Of a stretch of 64,000 nucleotides of DNA, positions 1-14,700 are shown one piece after another. The notes under the pieces were generated by a model. It made no database searches. It saw only the letters and a program-made list of their open reading frames with translations, and was not told where the DNA came from. The translations under genes were made by a program, and so were the position numbers. Origin of the DNA: Anastatus disparis (lineage: Eukaryota; Arthropoda; Insecta; Hymenoptera; Eupelmidae); NCBI GenBank assembly GCA_017163975.1, contig JAFFSR010000009.1, positions 2,232,001 to 2,296,000 of the forward strand, in the 5' to 3' direction. The stretch's first letter is position 1; each line of letters opens with the position of its first letter.

Positions 1-540
1 AACTTTCCATTTTGCGTTGGGGCTATTTTCCGATTGTACTATTAAACTTGGAAAATACAATTAAATTTTTTATTTAACGAATTTTTTCAAATTTTTTACT
101 ATTTTATTAATTATTAATACATTAATAATCACAAAAATATAATATTAACATAATAATATTCGTATGAATATTAAATAAATTATTATTGATATAAAATGAA
201 TAAAAAAGCGATTTTTCAAAAAATCCCTATTAATTAACATTGTATTGGAAAGTTGCCCCAAATGATTAAAAATCTTTGAACTGTCAGTACTAAGCTTAAA
301 CTTAACGTATAGGGTCATACTAGGTGTCAAAATTTTTGTTTTTTAATGTACTATAAACTTATTATTACGTGACAAATCGTTTCGTTCACACAGAATTATG
401 AGATGTATTTTTAGACAACCCAAAAGTTTTGGAAGGCACTGCGAAAAAAAAGAAGTGGCTGTTACGAATTCAAATTATCAAGTAATCTACTAAAAGTTGT
501 ATAAAAAAGTTCGTTTTTATATATATTTTTAATCTATTTT

Positions 541-634
541 ACTGATCCCGGATAAAAATTTTCATGTGTGAGATTATTAAGCATTCTTAAAGTTACCCCA
601 TCTGGAAATTCGCCCCACTCTCCCCTACACTAGG
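541..634. repeat. Possible transposon terminus with GGGGAGAGTGGGGC motif
   Basis: On the minus strand the sequence TAGGGGAGAGTGGGGCGAAT ends an AT-rich stretch that also holds TTGCCCCAA at 252-260 and TTGGGGCTA at 16-24. This GC-rich edge resembles terminal repeats common in arthropod elements. The partner end is not in the window, or lies near position 1 in decayed form. Confidence 0.3.
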
Positions 635-3461
635 AAATAAAAATTATTTGAATGATATGTGATGCTGCTGTCAACTCAGGTTTTTTCTAAATTACTATTT
701 TTTTTTTAAATCAAACAATCCTGAGTAATTTATCAAGTATTTTTCTGTAACAATGATATTATGAAATCGTTAAATTACAAAATTATCATTTATTTATTCA
801 ATGTTATAAGGTAGAAATATAAAAAATTCGATTTTTAATTAATAAAAGTAGAAAAAATTTTGTGCACGATTAAAGTTTATAGAATTTTAAATTTCAGCTA
901 AAATTAACGCACCAACTACGTACAGATTTATATGAATTATTTGTTAAAGAAAAAAATTCTAATAATGTTTATATATTAAACTACATGTAGTGATTTCCGA
1001 ACAAAGTCCATTTCGAGGTTTTTCACGTATACGATTATTGTTATTCAATACTTTTTCTTATGGATACTCCTGATTTCAGCATGAAATTCTAAACAAATCT
1101 ATTAAGTGCATGGAGGAAAAATATATAGTAGCGACTACTATATTTTATTATAATTATTAAAATTTTTCCAAATGGTTACCAAACATTTTATAACAAATAA
1201 AAGACTTTTGTTTATTTATAGTCTAAAGAGCTAGTCAATAAGAACTACGAAACTTTACTAAAAATAAATATGCTTATTCAAGATCTTGAGTAATTTTCTT
1301 TAATCTGGACATATTTAAATAACAGACTGTTTCAATTCAGATACAAACAATCTATTGTAAGTTTTATTTATTGAACATTATAAAATTATATATATATGTT
1401 TGTGAAAAATACAGTTTATAATAAAACAATATTTTTAAAATTTTTTGCTCAATTTTTCAAGTTTGTGAAAAGTAGTTTATATTAAAAATTTAACTATAAA
1501 TACTTTTGCTTTGCATAAAAATAAAATAAAAGTTACGAAAAAAAAAATCTCTAAAATAGATTAAATTTTTCAGAAAAAATTATTTGTATTTTAAAGATAC
1601 TGGAAATTATTATAGAAATAAGAAAAATAAAGGTAAAAAAAAATTTTTTTGCGAAATAAAAGTCAAGTGTAATGATCATATAAACGAATATTTGGCAAGG
1701 TTTTGTATAATAAAAACGCATAATGTGCGCAATGGATAAGGATTTTAATTTATTTCTAATAAAAAAAATGAAAAATTACATAAAGCTGTGTATACTAATA
1801 AACGATAGATGTAAGTGGGCGAAGACGTAAACAATCATATTATTACCGCTGACTATCACATATTCATTAGCTTTATGTCCTTTTGTATACACGCACTATT
1901 TTTATGTAATACGTACCCTATACACACTTTGCAGCTTTTCGCATTTATACCAATTTTCACTTATCTTTTTTTTGCATTTTTTCACACTTTTTCGCACTTT
2001 TTCACATTTTTTATATATTTTATTAAATATTTTGCTTCTATATACGAAAGTTGTACAATATTGTAGTTTATACTCGTGTGCATTACCCTTAGTTTTTTTC
2101 TTGCACATTAGCTGCTTTACCATAGCTGCAACACGATTAAATTAACAATAAATGGAAGAATTTTATAACACAAACTCATGAACCAACAAGTTTGATCTTA
2201 TCGTTAAATATACAGGCAGTGGTTAAATTTATCAAAATCTGTTAAAACAGGACAATGAGCCAAGCTGCTTTTTACGCGCTTTCTTCGTCTTCTTTGAACC
2301 AGTAAAAAATCCTGAGAAACAACTACAAAGCTCGATCATATTAACTTTTTTATCGCTATCTAATTTTATGTCTTTGTTATAAATATTGCAATTTGTCATA
2401 AAGGATAAAAAAGTTATGTGACTTCCGCTATTGAAAACAATGTCTTACATAGATATATATATGTGTATAAATATATGTATACACACATACATATATACAT
2501 ATATATGTATATATATTTATATTAATTTATATACATTAAAACTAGATTTTTCTGGAATTATTTTATCGCTTTCAGAGATCAAAATACTCTTTCGGCTTGT
2601 TGCAGTGTTATCGAAAGACTTAGCTTCTTATAAATAATTACTTAATTTTATTATACAAAAAACTTAAAAATAAAAACGCTTATGCGCGAATACATAATGG
2701 ACATTTCGTATTCTTCAATATTAAGTAATACGAGATTATAAGATGAACATAGTAGACGTGCATTAAATAATTATCAGTATTAGTTAGGAAAATTTTTTTG
2801 TCGAATAATAAAGACAATATTGTCAAATAAATTCGAGACAAGACGAAAAAAAATATATCGTCTCGAATTTAATTGAATATAATACTACATCGTTCAATTG
2901 TAATAGTCTTCTTGTCATTGACAAGCATTGAAAACATGCTATGGCATTTGATCTCTGTCATTCTTGGATTAACGAGATAAAATAAAAATTTTAGAAATAT
3001 TTTCATTTTAATATATATACTTATGTATATAATGCTAAATTATTCAATGATCATAGAAAATCAAATTCTGCAAAACGAAACTTGAGTTTCATAAAATCTA
3101 GTAAATTTTCAATTTCATTTTATAAATATAGTATTTCTTTTATATAAAAATATTATTCATTAATGACACTAATATAAAAAAGTATTAAATGTAAAGTATA
3201 TCTATATACATAACTATATACACTTTTTATTTTATATCAAGTATACAAACACATTAAGCGATGCCTAATAAAAAGTCTTCATAAGCATGTAATTCAAAAA
3301 TTTTTGGATATCATGACTTGAAATTTTCAACTTATTCAATTGTAAAAGAAAAATTAATGTTTTATAGATTTAATTTATATGAATTTTATAGGAATTAATA
3401 TAATTTTGATTTAAATTAATATCGATTTAGTATGATTTATGAATTATAATAATTTGAACAG

Positions 3462-3642
3462 TAAATAATTTGACCTTAACACATTATATCATTCTAGAAA
3501 TTTTTGGACGTATTATTTTTTAAATAAATATTTATATTATACCTAGAATATTGAAATTATTATAATTAAATTTAATTACAAAAATCATAATTAAATAAAA
3601 CAAATAAATTCTATATTAGTTGTGTTAAGGTTAAATTATTAA
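3462..3642. mobile_element. Small MITE-like element with about 21-bp inverted ends
   Basis: TAAATAATTTGACCTTAACA at the left is repeated inverted at the right (TGTTAAGGTTAAATTATT). The 180-bp interior is AT-rich with no ORF. Length and paired ends fit a miniature inverted-repeat element; I cannot define the target-site duplication. Confidence 0.45.
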
Positions 3643-4987
3643 AAAAAATTCGTTCAATTTTCTAATTTAATAACGATAATCTTCAAAGGTCTTGTTTGCA
3701 GGTTCTTATTTTCAGGAATATCAGCACCAGGCTACGTCCCCGACTTGTTCACGTTAATCCTTTTGTCGAAATAGAAGGACGTTGATCAAGATTTCATGCA
3801 CGTCGTCAATTGATATTACGTTGACAAAAAGTAAATATAAATCTAATACGTGATTTTGAGCCCATCAAAATTTATAGTTTTTTCTTTAACTTCATTATGA
3901 ATGCACATTTCGTACATAATTATTACTCTGCAGATAGATTGATTGATCAAAAAGACGCTAATTTGTGTTTATACAAATTTACCCTGTAATCGATTCAATA
4001 CACGTTTCATTATAATGGCATCACTTAAAAAAACATGCAATTTAATCATCAATTAAAAATGTTTTGTTCAATATACATTCACATTCTCGCTTTCTCTTGT
4101 TACATTTTGTATTATTAAAATATTATTACTTTATAAATTAGATACGCTTTACTTTTCTATGTTACTTTATAACAACGTAATATAGATTTTTCCGCGTTAC
4201 GTTATCGGATTTATATATATATCTATGTTTGCATACGAGTTTGTATATTTATGTGGCCATTTAATAACCTTTATACATTTTCGTATTTATTATAATCTTA
4301 GCAGAGATTGATGTATAAAAATTAGTTTAGAAAAATTCTCAACATATTTTCTGATTGTCTAGCTGGAAAATAGCTTACGAATTTATATATATATTTTTTT
4401 CTTTGCCAACATACTTCATCTATGGTAGTCTGATTTATTCCAAAAGTCAAATAACTTTGTTGGTATTAATGGTTCGATTGTTACAAAAAATATAAATGAA
4501 AATTATAATAATTATTAAAAAATATTAATAAGTATGATATTAAATATTTAAGGAAAGGCCGTAATAATTAATAAATTTCTGAACATTATACAATCAGTCT
4601 GTTCGAATTTTACTGTGAGCTTATGGAAAAAGTGATAAAAATAAACCATATAAATATACTTTCTTCTGCATAAGTTTGGAATAGTTACATTTCATAAAAA
4701 AGTATATAAATAACTTATTTACTTTTTCGTTTGCTTGAAATATACACTTTAACCACAAAAGACACTTGTGCAATTCCGGTAAAATACACTTCCGCAATAT
4801 ATTTATGATGAAAAATTCTATCATTCTCTGTATCTCACTCTTCCTATCATTCTCTAGCTCTCTTTTATGATATGTTTTCAAATTTTTATAATATATAGAG
4901 TTTATTCTCGTCAAAGTCTTTGAATTGCACGGGAAGAGAACTTATTCGAACAGCTTATTATATCGCCTGGGATTCCGTTCTTTGGCG

Positions 4988-5416
4988 TTTATTCATCCGT
5001 GAATATTCTCTTTTGCATTTTTTTTCCTTATTGGGACTCGTATTCGCTATCTTTATCTAAATACATTACTTATATTTACAAAAGAATTAAAGATTATTTC
5101 ATAAATATTCAGTACTGATGAATTCTACCATTTATATTATTAATAAATTCGTCAATAATTCTACTTATGAAATAATTTTAACTTTTCAAATAAATCGTAA
5201 AATTCATCATTAAAGAAATATAGGAATACTTAGCCCTTTTAAGTACGTCGTTATAGTTATTGTTATATTCATCATTCACACTTTGTAATTTTTCGCATAT
5301 TGAAAGAGCGAAAAAATAAACCGATATTTCAACGTGTTTGCGAAATTTATCATTTCAAACAGTCAAACAGTTCAAAATGAAAAGAAAAAAATATTCTATT
5401 TTGAATAATTCAATGT
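4988..5416 (-). promoter_or_regulatory. Candidate 3' UTR and polyadenylation signal of CadN2
   Basis: The first canonical AATAAA below the stop codon on the minus strand is at 4993-4988, giving a 3' UTR of about 430 nt. Nothing else marks the transcript end, and AT-rich DNA yields this hexamer by chance, so the real end may lie further down. Confidence 0.3.
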
Positions 5417-5712
5417 TCAACACCAACTTTCGCTTTCACGGTCAGCAGCACCTTCGCTCTCTTCATCACTGGGCTCTTCGCCATACATGTCAGCGAGTTT
5501 ACGGAATCTTGGACCGAAATTCGAAAGATAGTTGAACTTGAGATCACCGTCATCCGTACAGGAGGCTAAAGAAGATAATGAGCCATCCGAGTTGCCTTCA
5601 CCTTCATACGCATAATGACGTACATCATCGAACGGGTTGGTATCAGGATCTTTATCACAACATTCTTTTTTACCGTCCAAGAAACCACAAATATCTGGCA
5701 CTTCTTCTGGTT
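5417..5712 (-). CDS. CadN2: CadN2 exon 15: beta-catenin-binding tail and stop
   Basis: Residues 1414-1510, ending in TGA at 5417-5419. VPDICGFLDGKKECC, NPFDDVRHYAYEGEGNSDGS, SLSSLASCTDDGDLKFNYL and LSNFGPRFRKLADMYGEEPS form the conserved cadherin catenin-binding domain. The acidic and serine-rich stretch fits beta-catenin/armadillo contact, tuned by phosphorylation in known cadherins. Acceptor AATTTACAG|AACCAG; the two leading bases complete a Glu codon with exon 14. The exon is read past a GTG (Val), not a start. Confidence 0.95.
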
Positions 5713-8700
5713 CTGTAAATTAAAAGAAGTTTTTAATCTTTTTTTATATTAATAGAATTTTTATGTAAATAACTAGAAAAGTTAAACCTATAACGTAAAA
5801 AATTTATGCTTGTACTGAAAATATAATACGAGTAATTAAATATACAGCTGAAAATCTTATTGTAAGAAAATAGTACGTTATGCAACAGAGAGTAAAGTTA
5901 CAAATTTTTCTCAAAGGTTCGATTTCCCAACCAAACGAATGAAGCAAAGCATCATCACCCAAGAGAGAAATCAATTTTGCTCCCGTGTTGTTTACAGTGC
6001 CTAAATTCCTGTTCAACTTTAGTTGCTTTATCAACTTAACAATTAGAGTTCTATTCAAAACACTAAATACAATATAAAATTTCGAAGAATTTTAAAAATT
6101 AAAATTTTTTTAATATTGCACTTATTAAAATTCTATAACTATTTAAAGTATTTTTATTATAAACGCGATTTTGAAATCATTTATGTAGGTATAAAATATT
6201 AAAAAATTATTTTAATTATCAAATTATTGATTTTAATTATCAATTAGGAAGTAGCTTTTCATTTATTTTATTTTTTATAATCTATCTGATTTCCTACGCT
6301 AAATATAAAATAAAATATATCTCATTATTTTCATAAAAATAGTTATAATTGAATATTATTAATTATCAATTGCTGGTGAAATTAAAATTTATAATAACCA
6401 CAATTAACTCTTTATTTATTTATCGAAAAAGAGATAAAATTGACAAAACTAATTATGTCCTAATATTTTAGCAAAGATCGCAGTAACGACATATCAAATT
6501 TTCATCGATACCGAGTTTAAACGTTATAGAAAATACGAAAGTTACCTCTTCCTTGAAGACTAGCTGCATTGATTTTCATGTCATTTGGTGGATCGTACAT
6601 AGCTCTTAGAACATTAAGATCGTATCCTGTATCGACTTCGCCACCGCCTTCATCCTCATAATTTATAATATTTTCTCTTATATCATCCATATCTTTGTAT
6701 AAATCATCTGTTTTACGTCTGTGTACAACGACGGCAAGCAGAAGTATCAAAAGAATTATCACACAAACAGAAATGGCCACCAAAAAGTTTGTGTATCGGA
6801 ATGATACAGCTATAGCCATACCAGTGTTACAACCGCGATCTGCATTCATTGACATTGACGGCATTCCCAAGTTGAATGTCTAAATCATAAATAGATTTAT
6901 TAATACTAATAAGATTAATTTCAATATGTTTTCAATAATATTTATTTTCATTTTTTTTTTAAAGTATACAATATTTAATTTAACAAAATTTTACATATTT
7001 TAAATTAAATAATAATCAGAGTATTTTGAAGTATAACAGAAAAATTATAATTTAATCAAAATATTTATTGGTTAACCAAATATAAATGAATCATTTTTTA
7101 ATTAAAAAATAACAATAAAATAAAATTTAACTTAATTTTTTAAATTAAAAAATTACTTACGTTTCCATTAATTGTCATATTTCTAATGCAACCGACAAAT
7201 CTCGTTTGAGTTGGTATGTCTTGCCACTTGAATGCTTCTCCTAATTTTGCTAAGTTAGTTATAGAACCACCTAGTTGCAGTGGACTATTTACATTGAGAA
7301 ATTCACTATCGCCAACTGGTGCCCTCAGTCTCATGCAACTTGATAATCCACAATTATCTATTTTCATTTCTATTGACTGATGGCAAAGAAAGTAATAATT
7401 AGTGAATAATGTATTATTTCAATGATATTAATAATCTTACATAAGTACATGAATAAAAATACTTACAGTTCTTGTCCAATAAATATCTATTCTATGAGGT
7501 TTTCCATCAGCAATAAAGAGTTTTTTACTATTAACTTCGTTATCTTTACTTGATTCTGATCTATCTAAAATTCTAGTACCTTGTCCATAATCAATGAACA
7601 GAACAGGATTTCCATCTTGCAATTCAAGTGACATAAAATCTTGAATTCCTAATAAAGGAACGTGTCTCATTGGGCCCATATAGAATACTAAACCATTTTT
7701 AGCATGAGCTGTTATTTCCAATCCTAGATGAGAATCATCACAAGCTTGATTAAGAGAGGGCATAATGGCATATCCGTCACCATGAAAACCAATGGCCAGA
7801 AGCTCACATCTTGGACCTTCAAGTCCAGCTGGACATTCACACCGTGATCCTAAAGGAGTTCCACCGTTTAGACATTCTATTATTGGTTCGGCCACATGAC
7901 AAGTGCACTGTGGGTCAACTACTGCTCGCACTCCCACAAATGAACTCATATTAGTGTAAACAGTATAAGGATTAGAACTGATATTAAGATAACTCCGACA
8001 TGAATTGTTGCAATATAACTAAAAAAAATATAAATTTTTATAATTATTTATTTTTTTATTGATATGAATATCAAATAAGTGTAAAATAATTCGTTCATTA
8101 ATTTTTTCTAGTTAAATATTAAATTTTGATTAATAAATAGAATTTTTTTTAATTCCTTGAAATAATATACCTTTTCATATAGACATTCGTCAATATTGAC
8201 AAGAAGCACAACGGCGCCCATTTCACGCTCGATCATGTCAGCATTAAGTGAGGCAATGGTATTGAGTTTTTCTGGCTCATAATATGGGCTACCATGAGCA
8301 GAAAAACGCACATCCAGAACTGAGTTATTATGATGAGGTGAATGTAAAACCGTAAATACGTCAACATTTTCAACGGATACGTTGAACATAGAAGACAATC
8401 TCTCTTGAAGAATATCTTTTTTACTAATACCCAAAGTATCAGGAGCCACGAAATCTTCAGCACTTATACCAAAGAAGCGAATTGATCCAGACTTATCTAC
8501 TGCTACCTTCGGAATTTCTTTGACTGTGACATTAACCGTCGCGTGGGCGTAGTGCAGGGGTATTATAGCGCCTAATACAGAAATTCATCGAAAAATTAAT
8601 ATAATTAAATATCGTACATTTTTTACAAAACATAATTAATAAATTCAATAGGAAAGTTCTATACTATTAGCCTTTTTATACGGGCTAAAACGAATCTCAT

Positions 8701-11700
8701 TCTAATTTTTCAACAAAATTCAAGCATCTTTATGATTTAACCGGATAATCCAATATGAATAGAAGCACAATGAAAAAAAAAAATTTGCTGTAACAATCAA
8801 AATAATACAATCATTGTATTCAAATAGACATTATAGATGGTTGAAACAATTTAATTAAGTAAATGTTCAATTTACATTCATCATCGCTTTATTCTTTTGA
8901 AAAACAAGTAAAATTTGAATGATAAGAACACTATTAGTTAATGTTTATTTTATCTTATACACATATTGGAATTAACTAGGATATATAATATAAAATAAAA
9001 AAATAAGGAAACTCACCTTCTTCTTTAACTGTAAATTTAAGTAAGAATGTTCCATTACTAGTTCCAGACTGTAATTTAATCATTCCTGTGTCTTCGTTTA
9101 ATTCAAAACCTTCTTCTGGCTGATTATTATGCCAGGAAAAGGTTTTATCGTTCAAATCCCAGTCATCTAAATCGTCTACATAAACCCTTCCTATCTCTAC
9201 ATCGGGTGATTCACCGTTGTAATTATAAACAAAAATAGCGCTTGAACCATCTCTCATTGGATTATCATTTTTATCGCCAATAATGACCGTTAGTTTGGAA
9301 ATGCCGGTTTTTTGTGGTTCTCCATGATCTTTAATGGCAATAGGTATATCATAGCTTTTACGCTGTTCGCGATCGAAACGTACTTTAGCATACAAATCAT
9401 CTCCACGTATTTCAAAGGCAGCTAATATATCAGCGTGAGCCGAATTGTCGATCTTATAAGTGAAAGGAGGACCGTTTTCATCCGAATCGTAATCGTGAGC
9501 TTTTAATTGAGTAATATTACCAGGATCTTGATTCTCATCCCAAATTACTGGATATGGCATGTCTAAGAAGGGTGCATTATCGTTAATATCAGTTAAAGTG
9601 ATATTTACTGTCTCAACATTACGCAGCGAATTTGGACCTCCATCCTCGTCTTGTGCAATCACGATTATCTGAAAATACATTAATGTTATTTAAGTAACGA
9701 AGAAATTTAATTTTAAATGTTTTTGTGTTCTTCATAAAATGAAAGACAGGAGAAAAATTAACAGATTTAATAATGATTAATCAATTGTACATTTGTATGT
9801 ATTTAAGCTTTTCAATATAAATTTTAATATACAATTTAATTAATTACTGATATAATTATAACAACTTTTAATTATATTAATTTCACTATTTTTGGTTTAC
9901 CGATTTAACCTAGTTGTTTGTTTGTTTGGTATTTAAATAAAAAATATATTAGTAATAATAATAAATTTAAAGTAGTTTAAAATTTTTAATTAAAATCTGT
10001 TAAATAATAGTATATTATTCACCTAGGGAGTAAAAACGAAAAATGTCTGAAATCGTATGTAAATTGTCAAACATACGATTTAAGGCATTTTTCATTTATT
10101 CCCGTGGTGAAGATACAATTTTTCTACACAGGCAGCATACAGTGGGTACTTTACTTTTCACTAAGAGGGAGTAAAGTACCCACTGTACGGATCATGTGCA
10201 AAAAAAAATATTTTGTGCCACTAAAATGAAGTCTGCCTTTAGCTGCTATTACGGAGATTTATATACGTTAACTTAATATAAAAATCTTTTTCATATAACA
10301 ACAAGGAAATTAAAACATATCTTTTTCTTACCGTCCAGACAGGATAACCGTGAGGCGGATCTCGATCTAAAGGTTTCTTTAACATCATGCAACCATCTTT
10401 ATTAATACTAATTAAAGGTCGATGTTCTGATCTTAAAATTGAATAGACAATATGTTGATCTGCACTTCTATTCTTAATATCTGGGTCATATGCCTTTACA
10501 GTCGTAATACATTCTGGAAATAAAAAATTAATTGTGTTATATAATAATCAATATGCAATAATATTTTGCTACGTATAAATGATTACCTGAATACAATCTT
10601 TCTTCCTCTATGATTGGATTTTTTTCAAAAGTATCAAAGACGGGCTGATTATCATTGACGTTTTCAATATATATCCTAACGGTAGCCGTGTCATCAAAGA
10701 CACCATCGAAAGCTCTAACTGTTAGATTATATTGCGTTATCTTCTCGTAATCTAATGGTTTGTTAACACGAATTTTGCCGGTCGTGTTTTCCATGTAAAA
10801 ACTATCATCAACATTGCCAAAGAGAATGCTGTAAGTTACTGGACTGGCTGTATCAGCATCTAACGCTTTGACCTCTGTTACCAAAGCATTGATGTTAGCA
10901 TCCTCAGGTATCGAATCAGCTTTGTATTCGCGTTGGGTAAAATGTGGTGGATTGTCATTTTTGTCAGCAATTTCGATACGGAAATTTTGCTCTCCTTTAT
11001 TATGTTCACCAGTTTTATAGAGGGAACTGGGTGAGCTATCCTCAGCGATAACTTTTACGGTGTACGTGTAATCTTGTTCACGATCGAAGGTCGTCAAAGT
11101 CGTTATATTACCGGTGTACCGATCAATAGTGAATAGCTCCTGATAATTGCCAAGTGCGTACGTCACCTAAAAATAAACCAAACATTTACAGTTTATTAAG
11201 TTATGCATCATTAAAAATTTTCCTTTTTTTAAATTTAATATCAAAATTAATTTCTTAATAAACTAATTGCACCCTCATTAAAAAAGCTTCAGCTTTTTGA
11301 GCTTTTTTCGTAAGGAATTGTCATATATTTTGATTATGTTTAAAGTATGAATTATTAATGAATTTAAAGGTAAGTAGAGAATAAATGTATAAATAAAAAT
11401 AAATATTTGGAAATAACTTACCCGGTTGTGTTCTATAGTTCCGTCAGCGTCAATAGCTCGAACTTGCATAACAGGTGTACCAGGAGGTTCGTTTTCCAAA
11501 ACGCTTCCTTTTTTCATCTCTCGAAAGACGGGTATATTGTCGTTAACATCAAGCACTTGAACATAAATATTAGTCTCAGCTCCTAACTGATATTTATTCT
11601 GAACGCGAACGATAAGAGTATATTCTGTGTTACTCTCATAATCTAGTGCCTTGGCTAATTTAATATCAGCGACATTTTTATTCGATACCAATCTGCAAAT

Positions 11701-14700
11701 TAATCATATATATATATTATTTATTTATTTTTATTTTTTTAATGTAATATATTTATATTAAAATACTATAAAATAAAAGTTTTGTTATTACTTTTTTTTA
11801 TAATCGAAAAATTAATCATCCCAAGATTATTTTACTTTAAAAACACAATTAAATAAAAGATTCATTATACAATAGAGTTAAGAATTATAATTTGTAAAAG
11901 TTATCTAATGAAATCTTATAAGTTATGAACATATAATTGAATTACAAACGAGATTTCACAAAAGATTTTCTATGAGATCTCTTAAAAGATTTTTAAGTAG
12001 TCAGATTAAGTTTAATTATTTCAGTGAAAAAGAAATTATGAAAATTGTTGCAGTCAAATAATTAAAAAAGTTTAAATCAATAAGGATCCAATTTCATGAA
12101 GTATCAAGAAGCTAATAAAAAATTTTTTTTGGCGAATTATTATGATGATAATAAAAGACGATAAAAAGCTTAACATTATAGATTTTGTAAATAAAAGTAT
12201 AGAACTACATAAAATGGTTGAAGAAAATACGAGGTTGAATTGGTCATAAGGGGATTTAAAGATAAAAATAGTTATGATTTAAGAGAGTTATGTGCTTTCA
12301 TATAAAGACTTGTAATAGTTAGTACTTTACTATCTGTAGCAAGTAAATATATATTTTAGACATTTATCACTTAGATAGAAAAATAAATGGAGAAATTTCA
12401 ATAGAAATAGGATTAAAATAATCTGTGGAATAAAGAAATCTAAGGTATGCAAATTAAAAAATACACTCAACAGTTTTAAGATAAGTTCAAAGATGCAAAC
12501 AGGATTCAGTCATCGTTTCTCTCAAACAGTTAAAAAAGTAAGACTAATGTCAGATAACAATAATCTTTATCTTCTTATTTTGGGGAACGGAAATATTACT
12601 AATTTATGAAGATGACGTCATTCTTACGGGTAACGGTTATAAGAAAATAACTAAAATAAAATAAAAGTTTTAAAAAGTTCCTAATAAAAGATTAAAATAA
12701 TAAATTCTTGGAAATCTACATTATTCCAAAACTTGAGAGTACTTTAATAGAATTAAAAAAACGATTGTTTCTGCATCTTGCAGAAAATTTATCGGTTCGT
12801 TATTGTATTCAACAAATCCGCACGAGCTGATGATGTTTCTTGTGTAATAAAAATCTACTTTGAAAATTTCAATCAGTCAAATCCTACTTTTATTGAGTGC
12901 AAAATAATCAATAGAATTTTTAAATGATTAAACTTTGCCAAAAGTTCATTGCTTTAATTAAATCAATAATAACAAGTCAAAATAATAGATGTTAAAAAAT
13001 TTCGATATGTGACCAAAGTATGAGAAAATTCTATAAAACAATAATAAATCAAAAGAGACTTAGACAAAGTATTTTGGATTTCTTTAAAAGAACACATAGA
13101 ATTCGAAATCTACAAAGAACAATTCATTTGTTTACAATAACTAAAGATATAATGAGTAATTTAATTTTTTTATTTAATACAGAAAATAAGAACAGATAAG
13201 GACTAATACCATAGACAATGAAAATGTGTAATATAAAAAAAGAAAAACAGCTTGAATATAAAGTGACATATTTTTATTTTTCGTTTAAAATTAATCAAAC
13301 TAAAAGTTTAATCTTGAGATGTAATATTTCATATTAAAATAATTGTCAAAAATTCTACTATTTAAACGTACTAAATATATTTAATTTTTCACGAAACTAA
13401 ATTAATTTGTTATTGTAATTAACTAAATTGAAAGACTTTAATTGGTTTTGAATAACGTAGCATTAATTCAGTTCTACAACGTGTCAACAAAATTTTTCGA
13501 TTATAATGTCACAACAACGCTAGCCTCTTTTATTGATTTTATGGCCACTTCGCAATTTATAAAGCTATTAACGAGTTACAAAGCTTATAGAGGAAAAGTT
13601 TAAAAATCAAATATCAGAGCCGATAACATTACGCGGACAAAAATTATTCTGACAATTGTTTTTTCAATAGAAATTTAAAATTAATATTTTTCTTTTGACG
13701 CATTTAACAATTTACATTATTATAATCCTATGCATAGAAATTTTTTCAATATAATAAAAAAAAATGAAAAATTATTAAAAATTTAATTTAAAAATTAGTT
13801 ATGTACTTGTAAGTTAAAATCACAATCACGAAAAAGCAAAAGCTGTTTAAAGTATTTGATATATTGTATAATAGAAAACTTTGAGTTTAATTTAACAAAT
13901 ATACGCATAAAATGCATGTGATCGGTCTCTTACTCAAAAATGTGTTATAGAAAAAAGTAAATAATAAACGATTTGACTGATATTTACCTAAATGTGTTCT
14001 CTTTGTTAGTCTGCTCAGTTTGACCAGTAACAAGTTCAAAAAGAAAATAATCTGGACTATCTTCAATATTTGACTGGGCCTCTAAGCGGGCAATGCTTGC
14101 CTCATAATCGCTGAAGTTCTCGTAGAGCCTGATGGGTTCGTGTGGGAAAACTGTGAAGGTCGGTGCCTTTTTATGCGACTCGACGACTCTTATGTCGAGA
14201 TCTATGGTACTCCATTTTGGTTCTTCACCCAAATCTTTAGCTGTTGCTGTCATGCTAAATTTATAGCCAGGATTTTTCTATAATATTAAACATAAATAAA
14301 ACATTTTACTAATTTTTTCTCTTTTTTAATATTTAAAAAAATTTAAATATTTTTAAAATATCTACAATAACAATATGAATAAACGAACATTTTCAGATGG
14401 GTATATAGAAAAATAAAGTTAAAAAACAGAGAGAAAGTACGTTAATTAAAATTTTTTAAATCCGTGACGCTTAACTAATTGTCAATTAAAATAAAATTTT
14501 TAAAAATAAATTATAGTAAATGTTGATAAAGCTAAATGCTAAATGAAACTTACGTCTATCGTATGGTTGAGAAAGATGACACCGGTGTTACCATCGATTC
14601 TAAAATATTTGCCATCGTCAGTTCGTTTGGGTGTGATGCTGTATCTCACGATTGAGTTATTACCATCGTCAATATCAGTTGCTGAAACTCTCATCACCTC

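Larger units (their letters stand above)
1..4987. other. AT-rich DNA downstream of CadN2, no gene seen
   Basis: About 5 kb rich in A/T runs and TA dinucleotides (for example around 2445-2530). Short ORFs here, such as the Lys/Phe-rich ones near 1.8-2.1 kb and the one at 4.6-4.9 kb, have no domain signature and skewed composition. I support only a possible transposon end near 600 and a small MITE-like element near 3.5 kb, listed separately. Confidence 0.6.

Noticed and set aside
5804..6058. 84-codon minus-strand ORF between the last two exons, considered as an alternative tail exon
   Set aside because: The DNA lines up at both ends with the dispersed GGGAG repeat family, and the peptide does not resemble a cadherin tail.
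11693..13987. Search for a mutually exclusive cadherin exon in intron 6
   Set aside because: No cadherin-like translation on the minus strand; the complex sequence there is the copia remnant on the other strand.
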